From positions 1-64,000 of the forward strand of contig JBMONB010000074.1 of NCBI GenBank assembly GCA_049325315.1: a DNA stretch of 64,000 bases, given 5' to 3'. Below are positions 41,002 to 48,996 of the stretch, one piece after another. The number at the start of each line of letters is the position of its first letter. Within the stretch, counting starts at the first letter, position 1. The notes under the pieces were generated by a model. It saw only the letters and a list, made by a program, of their open reading frames with translations, was not told the origin of the DNA and searched no databases. This DNA comes from JAWLHU01 sp049325315. Lineage in GTDB: Bacteria; Bacillota; Sulfobacillia; Symbiobacteriales; Symbiobacteriaceae. Both the position numbers and the translations under genes were made by a program.

Positions 41002-41748
41002 TTACAGGGCGGTCAGGATCACGGGGCCCTCCTCGGTAATCGCCACGGTGTGCTCGTACTGCACGCAGATGGAGCCATCGATGGTGCGGGCGGTCCAGCC
41101 GTCTTCGTCGATCTTGGAGCGCCAGGCGCCCAGGGTGAGCATCGGCTCGATCGCGAGCGTCATGCCGGGCTTCAGCACCCGCCCGGCGCCGGCCCTGCCG
41201 TAGTGGGGCACCACCGGCTCCTCCCACAGATCACGGCCGACACCGTGGCCGGTGAACTCTCGCACCACCCCGTAGCCCCGGGGCTCGGCGAATGACTGGA
41301 TGGCGTGCCCGATATCGCCCACCCGGTTGCCCACCCGGGCCTGCTGGATTCCCACGAAGAGGCTCTCCCGGGTGTCGTCCATCAGCCGCTGGATCGCCGG
41401 AGAGACCTGCCCCACGGCGTAGGTCCAGGCGGAGTCGCCATGATACCCCTGGTAGCAGGCCCCGATGTCGATGGTGATCACATCGCCGCTGCGCAGCGGC
41501 CGCTCGTTGGGAATGCCGTGGCAGATCACATCGTTTACGGCAACGCAGATGGAGCCGGGGAAGCCATGATACCCTTTGAAGGTGGGGGTCGCGCCGCGCT
41601 CGCAAATCATTCGCTCCACCAGGGCGTCCAGTTCCAGGGTGGTTACGCCGGGCCGGACGTGCTGCGCCAGGGCGGCGTGGCACTCGGCCACGATGCGCCC
41701 GGCCTCCCGCATGAGCGCCAGCTCTGGGGGCGACTTCAGTTGAACCAA
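41002..41748 (-). CDS. map: Methionine aminopeptidase type I
   Basis: This 248-residue metalloprotease removes the initiator methionine. Metal ligands are Asp in ITIDIG and D in YHGDSAWTY, His in EFTGHGVGRDLWEEP, Glu in LAIEPML and Glu in the C-terminal HTVAITEEGPVILT. Length is typical. The start is TTG with GGAGG 6 bases upstream. It appears to be transcribed alone. Confidence 0.96.
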   Translation of the reverse strand: MVQLKSPPELALMREAGRIVAECHAALAQHVRPGVTTLELDALVERMICERGATPTFKGYHGFPGSICVAVNDVICHGIPNERPLRSGDVITIDIGACYQGYHGDSAWTYAVGQVSPAIQRLMDDTRESLFVGIQQARVGNRVGDIGHAIQSFAEPRGYGVVREFTGHGVGRDLWEEPVVPHYGRAGAGRVLKPGMTLAIEPMLTLGAWRSKIDEDGWTARTIDGSICVQYEHTVAITEEGPVILTAL

Positions 41749-41838
41749 GGGGATCCTCCTATCGGCTGGGGAGTCTCATCTGCGTATAGGTGGGTTCGGG
41801 TCCGATCATAGAGAGAATGATCCTCTTTGTCAATGGGC

Positions 41839-43218
41839 TCACCTGGAAAGAAGGCCCGTCCACTGCCACCAGAGCGGCTGGATCACGCTGACCAGCAAGA
41901 GGGCGAGCAGGGTGAGGGGCAGGGCGAAGCGGAGCGTCTCTTTGTGACCGTATCCGCCCGCCTCGCCGGCTCCCACCAGGACCGGTACAGCCTGGAAGGG
42001 CAGAATGTACTGCATCGCCACGGCAGAGTAGACGGTGAGCGCCACCGCCTCCAATGGCCAGCCGCCTGCCGTGCCGAATCCGGCGAGCACCGGCAGCATC
42101 ACCGCCAGGGTGGAGAGCGAACTGCCCAGGAAGAGATGGCCCACCATGGTGACGCCGCCCAGAATCAGCCCCAGCAGCATCGGGTGCTGCGGCGCGGCGG
42201 CAGGCAGGAGCCGCTCCCCCAGGTAGGCCGCCAGGCCGGTCTGGGCCGCAACTGCTCCAATGCTGGCCGCCCCGGTCACGTAGAGCAGAATTGGCCAGTT
42301 GGCCCGCTGGACCAGGTCATCGACGGTCAGCACCGGCTTGCCGCCCACGGGCAGGGCCAGGGCCAGCACGGCGGCCATGCCTGCCCAGGCGGGGTGCAGG
42401 GAGTGGAAGGCGTCGGTGGCCCAGAGCAGCAGGGCCAGGCTCATGGTCAGGAGGGTGCGCCACTCTGCCGGGCTCATGGGGCTTAGGGTTTCGGGCTCCA
42501 CGGGCCCCTCGGGGCGGATTCGCTCCCCAGGCCGGAAGAGGGCCAGGTGGGCGAGGAGCATCATCCCCGCCATGAGCAGGCTCGGCACCGCCATGTGGAG
42601 CGCCCACTGGAGCCAGGTGAGCTGGGCGCCAGCGATCTGGAGGGCCGCCCCGTTCAGCACGGCGTCGCCGGTCAGCAGCGCCGCTGAAGTGGCGGTGGCT
42701 GAGGTGAAGACGGCAAAGCCGACCGCTGCCCGCTGACTGGCGGTCGCCTGGGCCCGGTGGAGAACGGCGTCGAAGACCGCCATAACCAGGAGCGAGCGGG
42801 GGAACGGAATCGGCACCAGCGGGCTGAGCAACAGGCTGGCGGCATAGGCCAGGAGCACCAGCCCGGTGTACCCGCCCCGCCAGCGGCGCAGCAGGGCGCC
42901 AGCGATGCGCCGGGCCAGGCCCGACTGGGTCATGGCGGCCACCAGCAAGAAGGCGGACCACATGAGCCAGAAGAGCGGCGTGGTCAGGAAGCGAAAGACC
43001 GTCTCCGGTCCGGCGACCCCCAGCGCCACATAGCCCAGCAAGAGGGTCATGGTGGTCCAGACCGGGGCGACGGCGCCCGAGGCCCACCAGAGCACGGCCA
43101 AAAGGGTCAGGGCGAGGGCGTGGCGCCCGTCGGGCGAGAGGCGCGGGTCGGGGAATCCCCACCAGACCAGGGCTGCGAGCAGGGGTCCGGCGTAGAGGGC
43201 GGCGCGTCGAAGGTTCAT
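41839..43218 (-). CDS. DASS/SLC13-type anion transporter
   Basis: This 459-residue integral membrane protein has about 11-12 hydrophobic segments. Family-type motifs are ASGAVAPVWTTMTLLLGYVAL and FTSATATSAALLTGDAVLNG, plus the late LFLGSSLSTLAVMLPVLAG. DASS proteins import dicarboxylates, citrate or sulfate with Na+. The substrate is not evident here. The ATG at 43218 with GGGGAG is preferred over an upstream extension. It is divergent from the fused PxpBC gene, which hints at a common carboxylate, but this is inference. Confidence 0.82.
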   Translation of the reverse strand: MNLRRAALYAGPLLAALVWWGFPDPRLSPDGRHALALTLLAVLWWASGAVAPVWTTMTLLLGYVALGVAGPETVFRFLTTPLFWLMWSAFLLVAAMTQSGLARRIAGALLRRWRGGYTGLVLLAYAASLLLSPLVPIPFPRSLLVMAVFDAVLHRAQATASQRAAVGFAVFTSATATSAALLTGDAVLNGAALQIAGAQLTWLQWALHMAVPSLLMAGMMLLAHLALFRPGERIRPEGPVEPETLSPMSPAEWRTLLTMSLALLLWATDAFHSLHPAWAGMAAVLALALPVGGKPVLTVDDLVQRANWPILLYVTGAASIGAVAAQTGLAAYLGERLLPAAAPQHPMLLGLILGGVTMVGHLFLGSSLSTLAVMLPVLAGFGTAGGWPLEAVALTVYSAVAMQYILPFQAVPVLVGAGEAGGYGHKETLRFALPLTLLALLLVSVIQPLWWQWTGLLSR

Positions 43219-43368
43219 GTATTCCGCTCCCCGCATCACAATTTGATATCGGTCTGCGGGCATAGTACGATGAGCATGGGAAATCCTCCTGCCATGCAGG
43301 GGTATTCTCCCCGCATCTTGAAGTATATTTAGAACCAGATCCTATGACTAGCTGAAGGGTGATGACTG

Positions 43369-45270
43369 ATGTTCGAGCTCCGCCTCGTACCGTGTGGTGA
43401 CCGGGCGCTGCTCTGCTATCTCGGCGACGGGATCGACCCTGCCGTGAACGACCGGGTTCACGCCCTTACCCGCGCCCTCCGCCGGCATGCACACCCGGCG
43501 GTGCTGGAGGTGACGCCGGGCTTCCACACCGTGCTGGTGGAGTTCGACCCGGTTCGGCTGCGCACCGAGCAGGCCCAGGAGATGATTCGTAAGGCCGCCG
43601 CCCAGATGAGCGATGAGCCGGCCCCGGGCCGAACCGTGGAGATTCCCGTCTGCTATGGCGGGGAGATGGGGCCCGACCTGGAGGCCGTGGCCGCCCATAC
43701 CGGCCTATCGCCGGATGAGGTGATCCAACGCCACGCCGAGGGCCAGTACCGGGTCTACTGCCTCGGTTTCAGCCCGGGCTTCCCCTACCTGGGCGGCCTG
43801 GAGCCGGAACTGCACACCCCGCGGCTGGCCGAGCCCCGGGTGACGGTGCCCGGCGGCTCGGTGGGCATCGGCGGGGAGCAGACCGGCATCTACCCGGCTC
43901 CCTCGCCGGGCGGCTGGCGGCTGATCGGCCGGACCCCCCTGCGCCTCTTCGACCCGCAGCGACCCGACCCGGCGCTCCTTCAGCCCGGCGACCGGGTCCG
44001 GTTCGTACCGGTCGACCCGGTCCGCTTCGGCGCCCTGGAGGCCCGGCAGAACCAGACCGAGCCGGTGGCCCCGGTCTACCACCCGGGCCGCCTGGGCGTC
44101 CGGATTCTGCAGCCCGGCATGATGACCACCCTGCAAGACCTGGGCCGCCGGGGCTTCATGGCCTATGGGGTACCGGTCGCAGGCGCTGCCGACTTCTCCT
44201 CGCTCATGGTGGGCAACTGGCTGTTGGGCAACCGGGCCCGCACCGCTGCCCTGGAGATCACGCTGACCGGGCCCGAGGTGGAGTTTACCGGCCCGACCGC
44301 CTTCGCCATCACCGGGGCGCCCATTCCCGCCGAGCTGTTTCCCGCCGATGGCTCACACCCCCGGCCCGTTCCAGGCTGGACCACGGTGCTGGCCTCCCCC
44401 GGCGACCGGCTCCGCATGGGCGCCACCACTGCCGGCTGCCGCTCTTACCTCTGCGTGGCGGGTGGCTTTGACCTACCGCCGGTGCTAGGCAGCCTCTCAG
44501 AGGACCTCTTCGGCAAGATCGGCCCGCTGGGCCGGCCGCTGAAGGCCGGGGACTGGCTGCCCATTGGCCTGCCGCTCCAATCGCCCGCGGACCTGTCGGG
44601 CCGGCGGCTTCCCGCCGAGGCGATCCCCTCCTTCGAGGGAGATCTGGTGGTGCGAGCCACCCGGGGACCACACCTCGACGCCTTCACCGGCGAAGCCTTC
44701 GCCGCCTTCTTCGGGGGCGAGTACCGGGTCGGCGCTCACTCCGACCGGCAGGGGCTCCGCCTGGAGGGGCCCAAGCTGACCCACGTGGGTGGGGCCGATA
44801 TCATCTCTCAGCCGGTGCCGCCGGGGACGATTCAGGTGCCCGCCAATGGCCAGCCGATCTTGCTCATGGGCAACCGGCAGACCACCGGGGGCTATGCCAA
44901 CATCGGCGTGGCGCTTTACAACGACCTCTGGGCTGCGGCACAACTGCGGCCCGGCGACCGGATTCGCTTCCAGGAGGTAGACGTCGCCGAGGCTCACCAG
45001 ATCGCCTGGCAAGAGCGCCGGCGGTTGGGCCAGGTGCGCCGGTACCTGGAGCGCGAGATCGGGCACCAGCGCAGGGAGCCGGTGGCTGAGGCCCCGGCCA
45101 GGATCCTCGCGACGGCCCCGGCGGAGGCGCCCGCTCCGGTCGGACCAGCAGTCACCCCGCCGGCGCCCACAGCCGTACGGGCAGCGCCGGCACAGGCCGG
45201 GGTCCGCACCTTCCGCATCGCCATCGCCGGCATTGAGTTCGTCTGCGAGGTCGAAGAGGTGAAGGAGTAG
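43369..45270 (+). CDS. Fused PxpB-PxpC (KipI-KipA) 5-oxoprolinase-type protein
   Basis: This is a 633-residue fusion. Residues 1-225 match PxpB/KipI (GDRALLCYLGDG, FSPGFPYLGGL, PGGSVGIGGEQTGIYPAPSPGGW). Residues 240-560 match PxpC/KipA (GVRILQPGMMTTLQDLGRRGF, GVPVAGAADF, CYLCVAGG-like RSYLCVAGGFD, GPQ-type ends). An Ala/Pro linker of about 45 residues follows, ending in FRIAIAGIEFVCEVEEVKE, which looks like the start of a biotinyl domain but has no attachment lysine. No pxpA gene is adjacent. Known PxpABC splits 5-oxoproline with ATP, and the activity here is unproved. Confidence 0.85.
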   Translation: MFELRLVPCGDRALLCYLGDGIDPAVNDRVHALTRALRRHAHPAVLEVTPGFHTVLVEFDPVRLRTEQAQEMIRKAAAQMSDEPAPGRTVEIPVCYGGEMGPDLEAVAAHTGLSPDEVIQRHAEGQYRVYCLGFSPGFPYLGGLEPELHTPRLAEPRVTVPGGSVGIGGEQTGIYPAPSPGGWRLIGRTPLRLFDPQRPDPALLQPGDRVRFVPVDPVRFGALEARQNQTEPVAPVYHPGRLGVRILQPGMMTTLQDLGRRGFMAYGVPVAGAADFSSLMVGNWLLGNRARTAALEITLTGPEVEFTGPTAFAITGAPIPAELFPADGSHPRPVPGWTTVLASPGDRLRMGATTAGCRSYLCVAGGFDLPPVLGSLSEDLFGKIGPLGRPLKAGDWLPIGLPLQSPADLSGRRLPAEAIPSFEGDLVVRATRGPHLDAFTGEAFAAFFGGEYRVGAHSDRQGLRLEGPKLTHVGGADIISQPVPPGTIQVPANGQPILLMGNRQTTGGYANIGVALYNDLWAAAQLRPGDRIRFQEVDVAEAHQIAWQERRRLGQVRRYLEREIGHQRREPVAEAPARILATAPAEAPAPVGPAVTPPAPTAVRAAPAQAGVRTFRIAIAGIEFVCEVEEVKE

Positions 45271-45288
45271 GCTGTTTCCCAGACATGA

Positions 45289-45326
45289 GAAAAGGGCTTG
45301 CCCTCCAGTTGGGCAAGCCCTTTTTC
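45289..45326 (+). terminator. Intrinsic terminator after the PxpBC gene
   Basis: AAAAGGGCTTGCCC pairs with GGGCAAGCCCTTTTT; it can act both ways between convergent genes. Confidence 0.9.
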
Positions 45327-45338
45327 ACATGGGTGTGA

Positions 45339-45581
45339 TTAGCCCCAGAGCCGGGGCCACTCCTCGTCGCCCTCGCTGTCCCGCGTGACCAGGCGCACGA
45401 TGTTGACAAAGCAGAAGACTGTGGTGGCAACGGAGACGAGGTTGGCGAAGAGGCGCAGCCGCGGATCACCCGCCTCGTAGAAGATCACCCGGGTCACGAA
45501 GTGCGTGACCGACTGGAGCAGAATGTAGACCAAGATCCCCCGCCACTTGGCCTGGGCCCTCATGAAGATTTCAAACGCCAT
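45339..45581 (-). CDS. Small membrane protein of unknown function
   Basis: This 80-residue protein has two hydrophobic segments (GILVYILLQSVTHFVTRVIF and LFANLVSVATTVFCFVNIVRL) and an acidic C terminus (DSEGDEEWPRLWG). The ATG at 45581 has GGGGGAGGG at good spacing. The family was not recognised. It lies alone between the PxpBC and rodA terminators. Confidence 0.65.
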   Translation of the reverse strand: MAFEIFMRAQAKWRGILVYILLQSVTHFVTRVIFYEAGDPRLRLFANLVSVATTVFCFVNIVRLVTRDSEGDEEWPRLWG

Positions 45582-45735
45582 ACCCAGCACCCTCCCCCTC
45601 AAACAAGGCATGCTCGTTAGAAAGAACGATACCACATATTCCCAGTCCGTGCAAGCAGTTTTTGCGCCTAGCGATAAAATATCGTGCTACAAAGCGCTGC
45701 CGCCCTGCCTCCGCCTTCTCATCGCCTGGTGAGGG

Positions 45736-45768
45736 TAAAAAGAAAAGGCGAGCCCCGCCGGCTCGCCT
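45736..45768 (-). terminator. Intrinsic terminator of rodA
   Basis: GGCGAGCC and GGCTCGCC form a stem with a T-rich tail on the minus strand (CTTTTCTTTTT). Confidence 0.85.
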
Positions 45769-45778
45769 CCCCTTTGTT

Positions 45779-46912
45779 TTAGAACATAATCGACTGACGA
45801 CGCATCCCCACATTCAGCACCAGGCCCATCGCCATCAGGTTAGTCATGAGCGAAGAGCCGCCGTAGGAGACGAAGGGAAGCGGAATACCTGTGACAGGCA
45901 TGACGCCCATGGTCATGCCCACGTTCTCCAGCACGTGGAAGAAGATCATCGCTGCCACGCCGGTGGCGATCAGGGAGCCGTACCGGTCCTTCGACTGGCC
46001 GGCGGCCACCATGATCCGCCAGATCAGCAGCATGAAGAGCACGAGGATCACGAGGCCCCCGGCAAAGCCCAGTTCCTCCCCGACCACCGAGAAGATAAAG
46101 TCGGTGTGCTGCTCGGGCAGGAAACCCAACTGGTTCTGGGTGCCCTGGTAGAGCCCCTTGCCCCACAGGCCGCCCGACCCGATGCCGATGATCGACTGGA
46201 AGACCTGGTAGCCCGAGCCCGAGATGTCTGCCAGCGGGTTGATGAAGTTGGTCAGCCGCTTGATCTGGTATTCTTCCAGAATGATCGGCACCCCCCAGTG
46301 GAGGTGAGCCACCACCCAGCCAACCACGCCGGCGACCGGCGCGCCGCCCAGCAGTGCTAGCTTCCAGAGGGGAAAGCCCGCCACAAAAAGCATCGCCGCC
46401 GTGATACAGACGTAGACCAGGGCGGTACCCAGGTCGGGCTGGAGCATGATCAGTGCCAGCGGCGGCAGCACGTGAAGCCCGATGGAAATTAGGTCCCAGA
46501 TGGACTGCACCCGATCCATGCGACTGATCTGGTGCGCCAGTGTCAGAATCAGCATCACCTTGCCGTACTCGCCGGGCTCAATATGCACAGGACCGAGACC
46601 GATCCAGGCCTGAGCGCCGTTGGTGGTCTTGCCGATGGCCAGGACCGCACCCAGCAAGACCAGGTTTGTACCGTAAATGAAGGTCCACATGCGGCCAAAC
46701 TCCGAGTAGTCAAAGAGCAGAATCACCGACAGGACAATGGTACCAAGCACCGCGGCGACCGCCTGCTTGATCACAAAGCCGCTGGCCCCTTCGGGGCCAA
46801 TAAACCCACGGGCTGCGCTGGAGATAACCACCAGCCCAATGGCGATGAGCGCTGCAATAACAATGACCAGGAGTTTGTCCAGATTGCGCAGGAGGCGTAG
46901 GTCGATGTTCAT
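45779..46912 (-). CDS. rodA: RodA/FtsW-family peptidoglycan glycosyltransferase
   Basis: This 377-residue SEDS protein has about ten membrane segments. SEDS motifs are QPDLGTALVY and the C-terminal GIPLPFVSYGGSSLMTNLMAMG. The neighbours (PBP2, MinCDE, MreBCD) mark it as the elongation-type RodA. It would polymerise glycan strands with PBP2. The ATG at 46912 has CGGGAG 7 bases upstream; an in-frame upstream extension is not supported. A hairpin between minE and rodA suggests its own promoter. Confidence 0.92.
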   Translation of the reverse strand: MNIDLRLLRNLDKLLVIVIAALIAIGLVVISSAARGFIGPEGASGFVIKQAVAAVLGTIVLSVILLFDYSEFGRMWTFIYGTNLVLLGAVLAIGKTTNGAQAWIGLGPVHIEPGEYGKVMLILTLAHQISRMDRVQSIWDLISIGLHVLPPLALIMLQPDLGTALVYVCITAAMLFVAGFPLWKLALLGGAPVAGVVGWVVAHLHWGVPIILEEYQIKRLTNFINPLADISGSGYQVFQSIIGIGSGGLWGKGLYQGTQNQLGFLPEQHTDFIFSVVGEELGFAGGLVILVLFMLLIWRIMVAAGQSKDRYGSLIATGVAAMIFFHVLENVGMTMGVMPVTGIPLPFVSYGGSSLMTNLMAMGLVLNVGMRRQSIMF

Positions 46913-47002
46913 GAGCAAACTCCCGCTTTCGTAGGACATTTCGTATAACTTATTAAAGCATCTCGTGAACATTATACATCATCACTCCCGCTTGAACGGG
47001 GC

Positions 47003-47040
47003 AAACCAGAAAGAAACCACCGGGAATCCCGGTGGTTTCG
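47003..47040 (-). terminator. Intrinsic terminator of the min transcript
   Basis: GAAACCACCGGGA and TCCCGGTGGTTTC pair perfectly, with TTTCTGGTTT after it on the minus strand. It lies 18 bases beyond the minE stop codon. Confidence 0.75.
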
Positions 47041-47057
47041 CTTTACCGCGTCTGGGT

Positions 47058-47333
47058 TTACCTGGAGCCAATCGCAGCCCGCTTCATACGGCGGACAGGA
47101 ATATTCGCTACCAGTGCAACCTGATGCTCGGCCGTCTGGAGGGTGACGTCCATATTTTCCTCCTCGATCTCCATATAGCGGGAGATGACGCCGATCAGTT
47201 CCTCTTTCAGGTCCTCCAGGAACTGGGGCGACACATTCGTCCGGTCATGGACGAGGACCAGCCGCAGCCGCTCCTTAGCAATATCTGCGCTCGTATTGTC
47301 ACGCCCGAAGACTCGGGAAATGAGGTCCAGCAA
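47058..47333 (-). CDS. minE: Cell-division topological specificity factor MinE
   Basis: This 91-residue protein has the MinE pattern. The amphipathic N terminus (LLDLISRVFGRDNTSADIAKERLRLVLVHDR) is followed by VSPQFLEDLKEELIGVISRYMEIEEENMDVTL. It stimulates the MinD ATPase and gives pole-to-pole oscillation. The TTG at 47333 lies 7 bases from AAGGGGGG; a GTG at 47339 abuts the binding site and is less likely. It lies 16 bases after minD. Confidence 0.93.
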   Translation of the reverse strand: MLDLISRVFGRDNTSADIAKERLRLVLVHDRTNVSPQFLEDLKEELIGVISRYMEIEEENMDVTLQTAEHQVALVANIPVRRMKRAAIGSR

Positions 47334-47349
47334 TGTCACGCCCCCCTTT

Positions 47350-48156
47350 CTAGGTCCGGCTGAGGCCGACGATGCGCTTGAGCTTCGCCCACATGGTGTC
47401 ATCGACGTTCAGGTCCATAATTGGCACCGCCTCGCCCATCAACCGGCGAGCGATGTTTTGGAAGGCCTTGCCCGCCTTGCTGTCCTTGGAGTAGACCGCC
47501 GGTTCGCCCCGGTTGGTAGAGACGATAATGTGGTCATCTTCCGGGACGATGCCGAGCAGGTCCACCGCCAGCATCTCCAGCATGTCGTCGATCTCCAACA
47601 TGTCACCCCGGGCGACCATCTTAGGCCGCACACGGTTGACAATCAGCATGGCCGGGCTCTTGGTCTCGGCCTGGGCATCCCACAGGCCGATGACACGGTC
47701 TGCATCTCGGACCGAGGAGACCTCCGGATTGCAGACGACGATTGCCTTCTCAGCACCGGCGATGGCGTTCTTGAAGCCGTCTTCAATGCCAGCCGGGCAG
47801 TCCAGCACGACGAAGTCGAACTCCCGAGACAACTGCTCGGTCAGGTCCTTCATCTGCGTCGGGCTGACATCCTTCTTCTCGCGGGTCTGTGCGGCTGCGA
47901 GCAGGTAGAGGTTCTCGATGCGCTTGTCCTTTATGAGCGCCTGCTTCAGCCGGGCGTTGCCCTCCACCACATCGACCAGGTCGTAAACGATGCGGTTCTC
48001 CAGCCCCATCACCACGTCGAGATTGCGCAGGCCGATATCAGCGTCGACCAGGACGACCTTATTCCCGAGTTGGGCCAGGGCCGTCCCCAGGTTCGCCGTA
48101 GTCGTGGTCTTGCCTACGCCGCCCTTGCCCGAAGTCACCACAATGACCTGTCCCAT
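47350..48156 (-). CDS. minD: Septum-site determining ATPase MinD
   Basis: This is a 268-residue ParA-type ATPase with deviant Walker A GKGGVGKTT at residues 10-18. The switch motifs are DADIGLRNLD and FVVLDCPAG. The C-terminal amphipathic helix MWAKLKRIVGL binds the membrane. It recruits MinC and MinE. The ATG has GAAGGAGG at ideal spacing. It lies between minC and minE. Confidence 0.97.
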   Translation of the reverse strand: MGQVIVVTSGKGGVGKTTTTANLGTALAQLGNKVVLVDADIGLRNLDVVMGLENRIVYDLVDVVEGNARLKQALIKDKRIENLYLLAAAQTREKKDVSPTQMKDLTEQLSREFDFVVLDCPAGIEDGFKNAIAGAEKAIVVCNPEVSSVRDADRVIGLWDAQAETKSPAMLIVNRVRPKMVARGDMLEIDDMLEMLAVDLLGIVPEDDHIIVSTNRGEPAVYSKDSKAGKAFQNIARRLMGEAVPIMDLNVDDTMWAKLKRIVGLSRT

Positions 48157-48197
48157 CTACGATCCTCCTTCGCGCCGACCGCTCCCAGCGCTCTTGC

Positions 48198-48866
48198 CTA
48201 CCGTTTTTCCGAAGACGCCTCAACCACGATCAATTCGCCCTTGATCCGCGCCACCTCGGGCACCGATTGCGGGGTGTCCTCATCGGGCGAACGCCCGATA
48301 ATGTGTGCGATTCTGAGCTGCGTAGGTCGAAGTTTCGCTGCCGCTACAATGGCCTCCACATTGCCGGTGGCTCCGGCGTGAGCCACGCCCCGCAGGGCGC
48401 CCATCACCACGATGTGCCCGCTGGCGATCACCACAGCACCGGGGTTGACATCGCCCAGGATGATCACGTCACCTTGATGCCGGATCTCCTGCCCCGAGCG
48501 CATCGTCTTGGTGACCACCAGGGCGGTCTCTGACGCCAGCGCAGCTGCGGGCTGGGCGCCGGCCCGGCGGGCCTCCTCAGCAGCCCTGACGGCTGCCTGA
48601 GCCTCCGCCACAGGATCTCCCCCTTCCTGGACCTTCAGAAGGGTCATGTCAGCCTCGCGCAGGATCTCGGCCAGCGTAGCTTGTTCTATCTCTCCCAGCG
48701 AACGACGACCGACGTGGGCAGTCACCCCTGCCCCGGCGAAGAAGCGCCCGCTGTGGGCCAGCTTCTCCTTCAGCCTCTGGCAGAGGGCGGGAAACTCCAT
48801 CTCATCGGGGAGGAGGAGCACCAGCCCCGTTCTGGTCGTTCCGCGAATGACGATTTCGTGACGCAT
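48198..48866 (-). CDS. minC: Septum site-determining protein MinC
   Basis: This 222-residue inhibitor of FtsZ assembly has an N-terminal domain (VLLLPDEMEFPALCQRLKEKL), an Ala-rich linker and a C-terminal beta-helix (VIILGDVNPGAVVIASGHIVVMG, then GVAHAGATGN). The ATG at 48866 follows GGAG at 7 bases. An in-frame extension upstream overlaps the mrdA terminator and reads as non-coding. It is the first gene of the min unit. Confidence 0.93.
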   Translation of the reverse strand: MRHEIVIRGTTRTGLVLLLPDEMEFPALCQRLKEKLAHSGRFFAGAGVTAHVGRRSLGEIEQATLAEILREADMTLLKVQEGGDPVAEAQAAVRAAEEARRAGAQPAAALASETALVVTKTMRSGQEIRHQGDVIILGDVNPGAVVIASGHIVVMGALRGVAHAGATGNVEAIVAAAKLRPTQLRIAHIIGRSPDEDTPQSVPEVARIKGELIVVEASSEKR

Positions 48867-48951
48867 CGTACTTCTCCAAGACCCTGGCTTGTGTTTATCC
48901 TTTGGGATTACTTCTCCTTCGGGTTGCTTATCTCCTGCCGCACTTACAAAT

Positions 48952-48981
48952 AATGTCGGAGGCGGTTGCCTCCGACATTGG
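48952..48981 (-). terminator. Intrinsic terminator of mrdA
   Basis: AATGTCGGAGGC and GCCTCCGACATT form a perfect 12-base-pair stem, then TATTTG on the minus strand. It separates mrdA from the min genes. Confidence 0.75.
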
Positions 48982-48996
48982 ATTTCGCTCTTCGAA

